Positions 35,263-44,549 are shown, counted from the first letter of the stretch. The stretch: 64,000 nucleotides of DNA from Paenibacillus sp. PAMC 26794 (GCF_000316035.1 NZ_ANHX01000025.1:124001-188000), one strand, 5' to 3'. Notes: generated by a model from the sequence alone, not told the origin. Translations and numbers: made by a program.

Positions 35263-35745
35263 TTAACTTTTACCCTGATCCATCGCCTTCATCTTCTCTT
35301 CGTATATTCGCCCTCTGGTAGGACTCCGGCGTTGCGGAATATTAGGTTTTAGCTCAAGCGATCTTCTAGATATCTCCTGTTCTAAGACCTCATCAACAAT
35401 TCGTATGGACAAATCCCTGTAAGTCACAGACTGAGCATCTGATTGGGACAGTTGCTTCACGATCCCCTGTACATTCCGTACCAACGCCCCAAGGTCAATG
35501 CCCAGAATCGTAGCAGGATAAGGTTCCAGAAGGTCAAGTGAGCTCTGTAACATCATCGTTCCTCCGCGGAGATTGCCATTCCTGAAGTGGTATAAACCAA
35601 CCGCAATTTGCAACAATCCTTTATAGAGAGAATCCCGGTTACGTTCAAGCCACAATTCTTCCAGCACCTCATGACACTCGAAATAATCCTGATCCCGATT
35701 GAAGTAGATTAAGTAGTCAATGTACAGTGGCTCATAGATGCTCAT
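35263..35745 (-). CDS. DUF309 family protein
   Basis: A 160-residue protein with the DUF309 signature FNRDQDYFECHEVLEELW near residue 20 and GLLQIAVGLYHFRNGNLRGG, a helical bundle with conserved Glu, His and Arg residues. No biochemical role is known to me. Its ATG at 35745 lies inside the 3' end of the alarmone synthetase gene (14-base overlap), so translation of the two is coupled. Confidence 0.88.
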   Translation of the reverse strand: MSIYEPLYIDYLIYFNRDQDYFECHEVLEELWLERNRDSLYKGLLQIAVGLYHFRNGNLRGGTMMLQSSLDLLEPYPATILGIDLGALVRNVQGIVKQLSQSDAQSVTYRDLSIRIVDEVLEQEISRRSLELKPNIPQRRSPTRGRIYEEKMKAMDQGKS

Positions 35746-36547
35746 CCGGGTTTTCGCCCTTTCTGGCGTTGTTCAGAAGTTCTTTCACATCATCAAGCAA
35801 GTCTTTGAGCCCTTCCATATCATGTCGTTCCCAGTAATCGTTAAATCGCTTCTGTGCTTCAATCGCTTCACTGACAAGGTGGTAGAAGTATAATTGATGA
35901 ATGATATTCAATGTTCTAGACACGATATTGGAATCATCCTCAAATGCCTTCTGCGCCTCCAAAATCTGTAGACGAATTGCAGACATCTCGTTGTCCAGTA
36001 TAAACGCGGCCTCAGCCGTTTTTTTCAGCCTGGTTCTCATCTCATCAGGTAACCCTTCCCGAAACTTGTAACTCAGCGAATGTTCAATGGTAGCCCAGAA
36101 GTTCATGGCAAGCGTCCGGATCTGTATCTCGGCCAAAACTTTCTTTTGTCCCAGAGCCGTCTGAACGGGATACTCTATAATCATATGGAAGCTGCGATAG
36201 CCGCTCTCTTTGAAATTCGTAATGTAATCTTTCTCAATTAATACCGTGAGATCTTTACGGCCCCGAATGTACTCGGCAACCCGACGGATATCATCTACGA
36301 ACTGGCACATAATGCGGATACCTGCAATATCCTCAATGCCTGTCTCCACGTCATCAAGCGACACATTCAGTCGTCTGGATTTCTCCAGAATACTGGATAT
36401 TTTTTTGACACGACCGGTAACGAATTCAATAGGGGCATACTCTTCCCTTTTTTTCAGTTCCGCCCGCATTGTCTTAAACTTGACTTTTAATTCCTCTACC
36501 GCTTGTTCATAAGGAAGTAAAAATGTACCCCAGTCTCTACCGTCCAT
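35732..36547 (-). CDS. Small alarmone synthetase, GTP pyrophosphokinase family (RelQ/YjbM-like)
   Basis: A 271-residue single-domain (p)ppGpp synthetase. It has the RelA/SpoT synthetase core without hydrolase, TGS or ACT domains: ITGRVK-type TGRVKKISSILEK near residue 45, DDVETGIEDIAGIRIMCQF with the catalytic-region Asp, YITNFKESGYRSFHMII and AEIQIRTLAMNFWATIEHSL with the catalytic Glu. The family makes pppGpp/ppGpp from GTP/GDP and ATP and can be allosterically activated by pppGpp. It is longer than B. subtilis YjbM, with a C-terminal helical extension. AGGAGG precedes the ATG at 36547. Confidence 0.92.
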   Translation of the reverse strand: MDGRDWGTFLLPYEQAVEELKVKFKTMRAELKKREEYAPIEFVTGRVKKISSILEKSRRLNVSLDDVETGIEDIAGIRIMCQFVDDIRRVAEYIRGRKDLTVLIEKDYITNFKESGYRSFHMIIEYPVQTALGQKKVLAEIQIRTLAMNFWATIEHSLSYKFREGLPDEMRTRLKKTAEAAFILDNEMSAIRLQILEAQKAFEDDSNIVSRTLNIIHQLYFYHLVSEAIEAQKRFNDYWERHDMEGLKDLLDDVKELLNNARKGENPDEHL

Positions 36548-36681
36548 GCTTATGCCTCCTGTCTCTATAGCTTCCCCTGTTCTATTCCATTATACATGAT
36601 GTTTGGTGGGGGGAAGAGTCCCGAACCATTTTACGCTCTTCCATGCTTCTATATTTTCATTCCGGGGATTCACAATCCTTC

Positions 36682-37779
36682 TTAACGATGTTCCGCACCA
36701 ACCGCTTCAGAGATATGACGATAACCGTCCTTGCGCAGTAACTCACGCAGTCCGGCGTGAATACGCCGATTCACCTCAGGTCCTTCGTAGATCAATGCTG
36801 TATATATTTCGACCAGGCTTGCTCCGGCTTTAATTTTCTCGTATGCATCCTCACTTGTGAAAATGCCACCTGAACCGATGATCGGAAGTTTGCCTTCGGT
36901 CTGGCGATAGATCTGGCGAATAATCTCCGTTGAACGGTCACGCAGAGGTTTGCCGCTCAAGCCACCAGTCTCCTTTGCATGTTGGTGGGAAAGTCCTGTA
37001 CGACTGATGGTTGTGTTCGTTGCAATAATGCCAGCAACACCGCTGTCTGCAATTGTGCGAACCATATATTCAAGTTCCTGATCATTCACATCCGGTGCAA
37101 TCTTCACCAGAACGGATTTGGTCGCTCCGCCCGCTCGTGCATGCTGCACGTTCATCTCGTTCATAACCGCAGCGAGCAGTTCCTTCAATTCATTCCCATG
37201 TTGCAGATTACGCAAATCCGGTGTATTTGGTGAACTGATATTAACCACGAACAGATCAGCATAATCGTATAGCGCCTGAATGCACTTCGAATAGTCCAGG
37301 TGAGCTTCCTCATTAGAAGTTGCCTTATTCTTGCCGATGTTAACAGCCACTGGAATACGCCGATCCTGTAGACGTGCCAATTCACCTGCCATGGCTTCCG
37401 CACCCAGATTGTTGAAGCCCATTCGGTTCACCAACGCCTCATCTGGAGGCAAACGGAACAGCCGTGGTTGATCGTTACCTGGTTGTGCAAGTGGTGTCAC
37501 GGTTCCCACTTCCATGAATCCAAATCCGATGGAAGAAAAGCCCGTTACGGCCTGCCCGTTTTTGTCCAGACCCGCAGCCAGACCAACAGGTGTAGGGAAA
37601 TGACACCCAAACATGTCAACAGCCAGATCAGACGTTTCACGAACGCCGTACATCACACGCAGTCCGGAAGGAACCGGGCGGATGCTACCCACGCCACTAA
37701 GGCCGCCAATAATCAGATGATGGGCCTGTTCAGGGTCCATTTTGAACAACAAAGGTTTAGCAAGACTTCTGTATAACAA
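36682..37779 (-). CDS. pyrD: Dihydroorotate dehydrogenase, quinone-dependent (class 2)
   Basis: About 365 residues, membrane-associated flavoenzyme of pyrimidine synthesis passing electrons to quinone. The N-terminal helix segment LYRSLAKPLLFKMDPEQAHH and the motif GLAAGLDKNGQAV are class 2 traits; VVNISSPNTPDLR carries the catalytic Ser and IIGSGGIFTSEDAYEKI the FMN phosphate site. A start at TTG 37779 is preferred because CGGAG lies 8 bases upstream; the GTG at 37788 abuts it. It is not with other pyr genes here, and class 2 rather than the class 1B enzyme of Bacillus is notable. Confidence 0.92.
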   Translation of the reverse strand: MLYRSLAKPLLFKMDPEQAHHLIIGGLSGVGSIRPVPSGLRVMYGVRETSDLAVDMFGCHFPTPVGLAAGLDKNGQAVTGFSSIGFGFMEVGTVTPLAQPGNDQPRLFRLPPDEALVNRMGFNNLGAEAMAGELARLQDRRIPVAVNIGKNKATSNEEAHLDYSKCIQALYDYADLFVVNISSPNTPDLRNLQHGNELKELLAAVMNEMNVQHARAGGATKSVLVKIAPDVNDQELEYMVRTIADSGVAGIIATNTTISRTGLSHQHAKETGGLSGKPLRDRSTEIIRQIYRQTEGKLPIIGSGGIFTSEDAYEKIKAGASLVEIYTALIYEGPEVNRRIHAGLRELLRKDGYRHISEAVGAEHR

Positions 37780-38034
37780 ATCACTCACTCCGTTCTGGTC
37801 CGGTACGCCAAAAAGCCGTTTTCCGTCTTTTCATATGTAAAAAAACACTCTACTCACAAGTTTATCTGTTTCTTATTAAAAAGGAAAGTAGTTTGCGCAT
37901 AGACAGCACAAATCGAATAATACAAAATGCTCACAAGAAATCCACCCGCCCACTGGAAATGACGAGTTGAATTCTTTACAATGAGAGCATGGTTACTCTA
38001 CACCAGTTCTATTCCAAATAAGGAGGAATAACTC

Positions 38035-38172
38035 ATGGCTCCCAAACGTAAACCACCTGCATTACAGCAAAAGAAAGAAGAAGTGAATCGCAAAGCCATT
38101 GCATGGACTGCAGCCAGTGTAGGCGGCTTGATCATCATCATTGGTGCTCTTATCATTATTGCCAACATGTAG
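38035..38172 (+). CDS. Very small membrane protein (45 aa), unknown function
   Basis: A 45-residue frame with a textbook AAGGAGG Shine-Dalgarno (38020-38026) 8 bases before the ATG. The N-terminal half is basic and polar (MAPKRKPPALQQKKEE) and the C-terminal half is one membrane helix (VGGLIIIIGALIIIANM). Topology is probably N-in. A TACAAT -10-like element lies at 37977-37982. No family recognised. It is alone between pyrD and the convergent L,D-transpeptidase gene. Confidence 0.75.
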   Translation: MAPKRKPPALQQKKEEVNRKAIAWTAASVGGLIIIIGALIIIANM

Positions 38173-38214
38173 ATGATTCAGGCTGAATCCTTCTGATTCT
38201 ACATATCAAACAGA

Positions 38215-39657
38215 TCAATTCAGCCAGTGATACGTTTTGTTCGGATTATTTTGCTTTGGAACAAGCGTATGCTGATAACGCTGCTTTGCTTCTGGAACAA
38301 GCGTCAGATCTGGCAGTACATCTTCTCCAATGCGTACCGGAGTGCCTTGCGGAGCAAGAGCGAATAACTCTTCTACATCTTCTGTACGCATTCTCACACA
38401 TCCAAGGGACTCATCCAGTCCGATACTGTCTGGCTCGTTGGTCCCGTGGATGGCATAATTCGTATTCGAGAGCTGCATACCTCTGCTTCCAAACTCACCG
38501 TTCGAGCGTCCATTCGGATTGACCACTTTATCTGTGATGATAAATGAACCTTCCGGTGTTTGATCACCGCCAAGTCCCACATCATATATACGAACAATGG
38601 TATCCCCACTGATTAATGCAAGTTTATGTTTATCCTTATCAATGACCATCTCCAGCGGTTCCTGCAAAAAAGGCTGACCTCCCAGCGTATCTGCAAAAGC
38701 AGCATTTTTGCCTTGAGACGAATCCAAAGATGTTGAACCGTTCTCTTTACCCCTTGAATCGCTCTTTCCTTTCTGTGCCTTTCCCTGATGCAAAGCTAAC
38801 AGCTTCGGAAACATCTCGGTCATACCTGGCGCAGTCTCTCCCAGAATATTATTCGGAAATGGCTGGGCCATTTGCGTTACACTCTTGGGCCAAGCGTCAT
38901 TTTTTTTACGATAGGCAACGATTGCACTTGATAATGATGCAGCAGCTTCCTGCTTGGCGGTCCACGCCAAGGCCATCTTTTTGATTTTCGGCGTAACTTC
39001 AGGAGGTTCACAGTTACATTGCTTGGCATCATAACTCTGTGCAGTTAATTTCCCGCTTGTATTGGTTTGTACTATGTATTTCACAGGCATATTTCGCTTC
39101 CATAAAGACCAGTTATCCGAGGTTTGCATACCCAGTACAGCAGAGGTCTCTACTTTCGGGCCAGACCCGGACCAGGCAGCTGCGAGCGCAGCCTCGCCAT
39201 GGTTGCCTCCACCAAATGCCGCAGCGGTGAACACATTACTTGGTGGAATGAATGCAGTCACAGCCTGCTTATCCGCTCCTACAGGCTCTATAATGTCATC
39301 CGTGGATTCCAATGCTGCTGACAGTGCGTTGGCCGCTTCACGACTGAAACCCGGAGCGTCCGCAGGTGGCAGACCTGCCAGCACAAGCAGCATGAACAAC
39401 GTAAGCCACATTTTGCGTCTACGTTGTTTTTTCTCCTTTTGCTCAGACATCTCCACCAGTTTGTCCTGATAGTCTACCCAGATGTCAGCAGGAGCTTTAC
39501 TGCGTTCAAATGCCTCATAAACCTCGCCCGCTTGCTGAAAACAATAGTTGGCTTTGGCCTCCTGTCCTTCGCCCAAGTACTCCTTTCCGAGCAAGTACCA
39601 AGCCATTTTATTGTCTGGATGTTTCTTGACATATGTTCTTAGATGAGTATTTTGCAT
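38215..39657 (-). CDS. L,D-transpeptidase (YkuD domain) with cytoplasmic N-terminal region
   Basis: A 480-residue single-pass protein. The first 80 residues look like a TPR-type helical pair (KMAWYLLGKEYLGEGQEAKANYCFQQA). A membrane segment follows a basic stretch near residue 85 (KKQRRRKMWLTLFMLLVL), then a long extracellular linker, and the YkuD domain is at about 355-460 with HGTNEPDSIG and the catalytic SLGCVRM. It would make 3-3 cross-links or attach groups to peptidoglycan. A TPR module on the cytoplasmic side is unusual for this family. The ATG at 39657 follows GGAGG; the longer frame does not. Confidence 0.88.
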   Translation of the reverse strand: MQNTHLRTYVKKHPDNKMAWYLLGKEYLGEGQEAKANYCFQQAGEVYEAFERSKAPADIWVDYQDKLVEMSEQKEKKQRRRKMWLTLFMLLVLAGLPPADAPGFSREAANALSAALESTDDIIEPVGADKQAVTAFIPPSNVFTAAAFGGGNHGEAALAAAWSGSGPKVETSAVLGMQTSDNWSLWKRNMPVKYIVQTNTSGKLTAQSYDAKQCNCEPPEVTPKIKKMALAWTAKQEAAASLSSAIVAYRKKNDAWPKSVTQMAQPFPNNILGETAPGMTEMFPKLLALHQGKAQKGKSDSRGKENGSTSLDSSQGKNAAFADTLGGQPFLQEPLEMVIDKDKHKLALISGDTIVRIYDVGLGGDQTPEGSFIITDKVVNPNGRSNGEFGSRGMQLSNTNYAIHGTNEPDSIGLDESLGCVRMRTEDVEELFALAPQGTPVRIGEDVLPDLTLVPEAKQRYQHTLVPKQNNPNKTYHWLN

Positions 39658-39811
39658 CCGATCCTCCACTATTTCGCCTTTTTCCGCATATCATTATATA
39701 TCGGCATAACCAGGCGTTGAATCCATAGGACTTGAGTACCCGGTGGAAAAAAGGGGGTTCGACAATGTTCGTCCTTGATCCATAGTCAGATAATCACAGT
39801 TGAATGAATGC

Positions 39812-39854
39812 AAAAAAAGCACCTTCCCTTGTCGTTAAGACAAAAGAAAGTGCT
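39812..39854 (-). terminator. Rho-independent terminator of the ferredoxin gene
   Basis: On the minus strand an imperfect stem with matching ends AGCACTTTC and GGAAGGTGCT and an inner TTGTC/GACAA pairing is followed by seven T. It lies about 22 bases after the ferredoxin stop. Confidence 0.85.
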
Positions 39855-39875
39855 CTGTGTTCATGTGAGAAATAC

Positions 39876-40118
<243 letters not shown>

Positions 40119-40235
40119 TTACATTCTCTCCTCCTAAAATTCGAAACGTACAGTGTTTTTATCTAGAAACATATTAAACCAAAGTAAGGATAATTACAAA
40201 TCAATTTGCAACCACAAGCCTTTATTATCCCTTAT

Positions 40236-41540
40236 TTAATCAAGACTTTGCAAGTTATCTTTTTGCAGGGAAGTACCGCGCAGTTTATGATTACGAAGCA
40301 GCACGGAAGGATCGTCTCCAAGCATGCCTGCGGTCACAACAGCATTCTCACCAAATTTATCACGTAACTGATCCATAATCCGAATCAGATTGTCCTTCTT
40401 GGGCTTCTGCTCATATTCGAACAAGTCCATCTGCACAGCGGATTCCTCTCTTGGAATCAGGTTCTGAAGTGTCACACCCAGCATGCGTACAGGCTTTCCA
40501 CTACCCCAATGCTTCTCAAATAGTTTACAGGCCTCACGGTATATGACCGTTGCATCCTCAGTAGGAACTTCCATTAAACGTGATCGGGTGATTGTCTTCA
40601 TATCCGGTGTGCGGATCGTAATCTGAATACCCTGGCTGAACATTTCGTGCTTGCGCAATCTTCTGGCTACCTGGTCACTTATATTGAGGAATACCCGATG
40701 AATCTCATTCATATCCGATACATCCGCTGGTAGAGTGGTCGTATGTCCAATGGATTTATTGGCCTCACGTTCCACGTGAACTGCGGAATGGTTAATGCCA
40801 TTCGCAGAATTTTTGAGCCACGATCCATTAACTCCGAATAGTTCGGTCAACATGTTCTCATCCGACTTGGCCAATTGACCTATCGTTTCAATGCCCAGTT
40901 TTTTCAACTTTTCAGCCGTTTTTTTGCCAATGCCAAACATCTCGTTACATGGCCTGTGCCAAAGAATCCGGGGTACGTCCCTCATGCGTAAAATGGAGAT
41001 ACCGTTCGGTTTTTTCAGATCTGAAGCCATTTTAGCCAATAATTTGTTGGGTGCAATGCCAATGGAACATGGCAGCCCCAATTCATCCTTGATTCTCCGC
41101 TGAATGCTCTCCGCAATCTCCATTGGATTCCCGAATTGCCTTGAACCTGTAATATCAAGATAACATTCATCAATGGATGTCGCCTCAAGTTGAGGGGTAT
41201 AATTATACGCAATCTGCATGAACGCTCTTGAATATTGACGATATAAATGAAAATCAGGACGAATCACAATGAGATCAGGGCACTTTTTCATGGCTTGGTG
41301 CACAACCATACCTGTTGAGATCCCTCGATTACGAGCGACATATGAGCAGGTTACGATTACACCCTTTCGCAGTTCACTGCTGCCCGCAACGGCCGTTGCT
41401 TTTCCTCTATATAAATCTGGTTCCTCGGCTTCATGTACAGAGCAGTAGAAAGCATTCATATCGACATGCAGAATCACCCGTCCGGCTGCAGGGTAATATT
41501 GATCCACATTTGCTGGAGGATTGCCGTCTGAAGACATCAT
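40236..41540 (-). CDS. dinB: DNA polymerase IV (Y-family)
   Basis: About 434 residues. The Y-family palm motif ILHVDMNAFYCSVHEAEEP holds the first catalytic Asp, and ATSIDECYLDITGSRQF the Asp-Glu pair. Finger residues VAGSSELRKGVIVTCSYVARNRGI follow family pattern. Two HhH-type elements (FGIGKKTAEKLKKLGIETIG) and a little-finger domain come next; the near C-terminal VQMDLFEYEQ resembles the beta-clamp binding peptide. It performs translesion synthesis. Starts ATG 41540 or 41537 lie just after GGGGG; the GTG at 41561 lacks a ribosome site. Confidence 0.93.
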   Translation of the reverse strand: MMSSDGNPPANVDQYYPAAGRVILHVDMNAFYCSVHEAEEPDLYRGKATAVAGSSELRKGVIVTCSYVARNRGISTGMVVHQAMKKCPDLIVIRPDFHLYRQYSRAFMQIAYNYTPQLEATSIDECYLDITGSRQFGNPMEIAESIQRRIKDELGLPCSIGIAPNKLLAKMASDLKKPNGISILRMRDVPRILWHRPCNEMFGIGKKTAEKLKKLGIETIGQLAKSDENMLTELFGVNGSWLKNSANGINHSAVHVEREANKSIGHTTTLPADVSDMNEIHRVFLNISDQVARRLRKHEMFSQGIQITIRTPDMKTITRSRLMEVPTEDATVIYREACKLFEKHWGSGKPVRMLGVTLQNLIPREESAVQMDLFEYEQKPKKDNLIRIMDQLRDKFGENAVVTAGMLGDDPSVLLRNHKLRGTSLQKDNLQSLD

Positions 41541-41634
41541 GACCCCCGCCCTTTCATGCACACTAATTAATGAAACGTAATTTGCTTTCTTCTATAGTAT
41601 ATCAAACCCGTTATGTTAATTCAGTCACGAGCAT

Positions 41635-41742
41635 TTATTTTCTGCGAGATCTGATCAAAGACCGAATAATTAACCAGCCTACACTCACAAAAAATATCAA
41701 AGTGATCAGGGCAATAACCGTATTTTCCCATACAAAACTCAA
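41635..41742 (-). CDS. Very small membrane protein (35 aa), unknown function
   Basis: A 35-residue frame starting with TTG at 41742, with GGAGGG 8 bases upstream. One membrane helix (TVIALITLIFFVSVGWLII) is followed by a strongly basic tail (RSLIRSRRK). No family recognised. It lies between dinB and cimA on the minus strand, facing away from cimA. Confidence 0.65.
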   Translation of the reverse strand: MSFVWENTVIALITLIFFVSVGWLIIRSLIRSRRK

Positions 41743-42069
41743 AATTAACCCTCCTTTTCTTCCATATATTCCAATTAAAACTCAATAATAGATTATAACA
41801 TACATCCGGATTATGATTAACATCCTTCTTTTTTCTCTAAAATCCGTTAATTGTTACATGAAACTGCGATTTCTATGTAGCATTTGGCTATAATGGTGCT
41901 ATAATAATTAATTATACAAATTGACGACTTTAGGACAAATCAGCGCATGGAGTTTAACACAGTGTAGCGTTGCCGAATCGAAGGATTCGTCCACTAACGT
42001 ACTTAACAGCTTTTCCCAACTTACAATCCAAACTTTTAAACGAGCGCTTTATCTCAAAGGAGGATCTTC
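41743..42069 (+). other. cimA upstream region with candidate promoter and leader hairpin
   Basis: A 327-base gap. Two TATAAT elements (41889-41894 and 41900-41905) are likely -10 sequences, but no good -35 is visible. About 70 bases later CGAATC-GAAG-GATTCG forms a 6-bp hairpin with a GAAG loop. I do not see a T-box core sequence, a leader peptide rich in Leu/Ile, or a terminator. AAAGGAGG (42056-42063) is the cimA ribosome site. Confidence 0.45.
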
Positions 42070-43689
42070 ATGTCAAAGGCCATTTCCATCTTCGATACGA
42101 CTTTACGTGACGGCACACAAGGGGAGGGTGTCAGCTTATCGGCAGACGACAAACTCAAAATTGCCAAGAAGCTTGATGACCTGGGTGTCCATTATATTGA
42201 AGGCGGAATTCCCGGCAGCAATACCAAGGACATTGAATTTTTCAAAAGAGTCAAGGAATTAAACCTGAACGCAAAGGTTGTTGCTTTTGGTAGCACACGC
42301 CGTAAAGGCAGCATCGCTAGTGAAGACGCCAACCTGAAGCGCATGATTGAATCGGGAGCACAGGCTGCCACCCTGGTAGGTAAATCATGGGACTTCCATG
42401 TGCATACCGCTTTGCAGACTACATTGGAAGAAAACTTGTCCATGATCTATGATTCCATCGCCTATCTGAAACAGAATGGTATGGAAGTGATCTTTGATGC
42501 AGAACACTTCTTTGACGGATTCAAACATAACCCGGAGTATGCTCAAGCGGTCTTGACCAAAGCTCACGAAGCTGGAGCGGACTGGCTCGTCATGTGTGAT
42601 ACCAACGGCGGGACGATGCCAAACGAGGTGCACGAGATCGTATCCACACTGCATAGAAGCCTGCCTCATGCACATCTCGGCATCCATACACATAATGATT
42701 GTGAACTGGCTGTCGCTAACACACTCAGTGCTGTACAAGCCGGAGCTCGTCAAGTTCAAGGAACGATGAACGGTTATGGAGAGCGTTGCGGTAATGCTAA
42801 TCTGGCGTCCATCATTCCAAACTTGCAACTGAAACTTGGCTATGAATGTGTCACTGAGGATTCAATGAGACAACTTACGAACGTGGCACGTTATGTCAGC
42901 GAAATTGCTAATGTGAATATGCCGATTAATCAACCTTATGTCGGCAATGCTGCTTTTGCTCACAAAGGTGGAATTCACGTCTCTGCCATCCTGCGGGATT
43001 CACGTACCTATGAACACATCGTTCCTGAACTGGTTGGTAACAAACAGCGTGTGCTGGTCTCGGAACTTGCCGGACAAAGTAACATTGTATCCAAAGCACA
43101 GGAACTGGGTCTTGAGTTTGATCCAAGCAGCGCCAATTCACGTCAGATTATTGAGAAGATCAAAGACCTGGAGCATCAGGGTTACCAGTTCGAAGGCGCA
43201 GATGCTTCGCTTGAATTGTTAATTCGTGAAGCGAACGGTGACATGAAAGAATTGTTCACGTTCGAATCATTCAAAATGCTTGTGGAGAAAACGGCGGGCA
43301 AATCTGTTGTTTCCGAAGCTTTTGTCAAAGTGAATATCGCTGGAACAAGCGCTTATACCGCTGCTGAGGGCAATGGTCCGGTTAACGCACTCGATAACGC
43401 CCTTCGGAAAGCGCTGGTGCAATACTTCCCTTCACTTGCCAACATGCATCTGTCGGACTACAAAGTACGTGTTCTGGATGAGAAGGATGCCACAGCTGCC
43501 AAAGTTCGTGTATTGATCGAATCCAAAAATACGGAAAACACATGGAACACTGTCGGTGTATCCGAGAACGTAATTGAAGCAAGTTGGGAAGCGCTCGTAC
43601 ACAGTTTCCGCTATGCTTTGCTTCAAGAAAAATTGCAGGATGAGCCGGGCACACTCCCTATTCCTGCTCATGGGATAAGCAACCACTAA
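42070..43689 (+). CDS. cimA: (R)-citramalate synthase
   Basis: A 539-residue enzyme condensing pyruvate and acetyl-CoA to citramalate, the entry to isoleucine synthesis that bypasses threonine. The HMGL-type barrel opens ISIFDTTLRDGTQGEGV with the metal Asp and catalytic Arg. GIHTHNDCELAVAN supplies the metal His pair, and GTMNGYGERCGNANL follows. The C-terminal about 150 residues form a LeuA dimer regulatory domain (isoleucine feedback expected). Sequences such as VGKSWDFHVHTAL and GGIHVSAILRDSRTYEHI distinguish CimA from 2-isopropylmalate synthase. AAAGGAGG precedes the ATG. It is monocistronic with a strong terminator and not with leu or ilv genes. Confidence 0.93.
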   Translation: MSKAISIFDTTLRDGTQGEGVSLSADDKLKIAKKLDDLGVHYIEGGIPGSNTKDIEFFKRVKELNLNAKVVAFGSTRRKGSIASEDANLKRMIESGAQAATLVGKSWDFHVHTALQTTLEENLSMIYDSIAYLKQNGMEVIFDAEHFFDGFKHNPEYAQAVLTKAHEAGADWLVMCDTNGGTMPNEVHEIVSTLHRSLPHAHLGIHTHNDCELAVANTLSAVQAGARQVQGTMNGYGERCGNANLASIIPNLQLKLGYECVTEDSMRQLTNVARYVSEIANVNMPINQPYVGNAAFAHKGGIHVSAILRDSRTYEHIVPELVGNKQRVLVSELAGQSNIVSKAQELGLEFDPSSANSRQIIEKIKDLEHQGYQFEGADASLELLIREANGDMKELFTFESFKMLVEKTAGKSVVSEAFVKVNIAGTSAYTAAEGNGPVNALDNALRKALVQYFPSLANMHLSDYKVRVLDEKDATAAKVRVLIESKNTENTWNTVGVSENVIEASWEALVHSFRYALLQEKLQDEPGTLPIPAHGISNH

Positions 43690-43716
43690 TAACGCTTATT
43701 TCCCGGAAAATATAAA

Positions 43717-43760
43717 GAAGCCTCTGCATCTATGAATCATGGATGCAGAGGCTTCTTTGT
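43717..43760. terminator. Bidirectional terminator between cimA and the ResA-like gene
   Basis: A 14-bp perfect stem (43717-43730 with 43742-43755), followed by TTTGTTT on the plus strand. The minus-strand side has TTTATATTTT and can serve the convergent gene. Confidence 0.9.
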
Positions 43761-43771
43761 TTACATGAAAA

Positions 43772-44323
43772 TTAATTCGCAATTAACTTTTTAATCTTAC
43801 GTTCTAACTCTTTCTCGGGCAATATGCCCAGAACAATCTCCTGTATAACTCCTCTGGAGTCAATCAGAACATTCGTTGGAAAAGCCACCCCATTGTATTG
43901 AGCATACACAGTTCCCTTCTCATCCAAGGGAATAGGGAATGTCAGTTGGTACTCATCCACAAAAGCTTTGGCATCCTTGAGTTTATCGTATGACGTTACA
44001 TTAACCCCATACATGTCAAGCTTATCCTTGTATTTCGCAGCCATTCTGTTCAGCTCCGGAGCTTCCTGTTTACACGGATCACACCAGGATGCCCAGAAAC
44101 TGACGAACGTGGCCTTATCTTTGGCACCGCCCACACTGTACGTCTTTCCATCCATTGCTGTCAGAGAAAAAGCAGGTGCCAGAAGACCTGCACGTGGTCC
44201 CGTCTCTGTAGGCATCGGTTCTTCCTGCTTAAAGACGGCTGCAATGCCGTCACCCGCATTCTGGGCCAGTGCAATACCAACCAGCAAGACAACACCAAGC
44301 AGTATGTATATGTTTCGTTTCAT
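43772..44323 (-). CDS. ResA/TlpA-like membrane-anchored thioredoxin
   Basis: A 183-residue extracytoplasmic thiol-disulfide protein. The N-terminal anchor helix (NIYILLGVVLLVGIALA) is followed by the AhpC/TSA-redoxin fold. The active site reads SFWASWCDPCKQEAPEL, and cis-Pro is in GVAFPTNVLID. ResA-type proteins keep cytochrome c haem-site cysteines reduced. No cytochrome maturation genes are adjacent, so the partner is unknown. The ATG at 44323 follows AAGGGTGG; the longer frame to 44380 adds residues ahead of the signal anchor. Confidence 0.88.
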   Translation of the reverse strand: MKRNIYILLGVVLLVGIALAQNAGDGIAAVFKQEEPMPTETGPRAGLLAPAFSLTAMDGKTYSVGGAKDKATFVSFWASWCDPCKQEAPELNRMAAKYKDKLDMYGVNVTSYDKLKDAKAFVDEYQLTFPIPLDEKGTVYAQYNGVAFPTNVLIDSRGVIQEIVLGILPEKELERKIKKLIAN

Positions 44324-44499
44324 AACCCGCCACCCTTTTATATAATTAGCATATTGAAACTGAAACCGTAATTTCTGCACATGCTAAGTGTTTATCACGC
44401 TCTATGACAGTTCACCAGAACATGATTCCCAAATGTTCTCTTTATTATTGTACCCTTTTCCATTAAAATTTTACAATCCGCATCACAGAAAATAAAATG

Positions 44500-44527
44500 A
44501 AAAAGGACTCCTGCCAAAGCAGGAGCC
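44500..44527 (-). terminator. Minus-strand terminator placed beyond the JAMM gene
   Basis: A 9-bp stem with one bulged base (44519-44527 with 44505-44514, loop CAAA), followed by TTTTTCATTTT on the minus strand. No minus-strand gene lies within 500 bases upstream except the exonuclease ending at 45027, so this would be its transcript end, running antisense through 44550-45041. On the plus strand it lies ahead of the JAMM gene. Confidence 0.7.
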
Positions 44528-44549
44528 AAAGAGAGAGGGGTGAATACAA

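Noticed and set aside
36610..36652. Terminator between the alarmone synthetase and pyrD genes
   Set aside because: A GGAAGAG/CTCTTCC stem is present but neither strand has a T run after it.
41900..42069. T-box or leader-peptide attenuator ahead of cimA
   Set aside because: No T-box core (AGGGTGGNACCGCG-like) and no terminator; only a short 6-bp hairpin.
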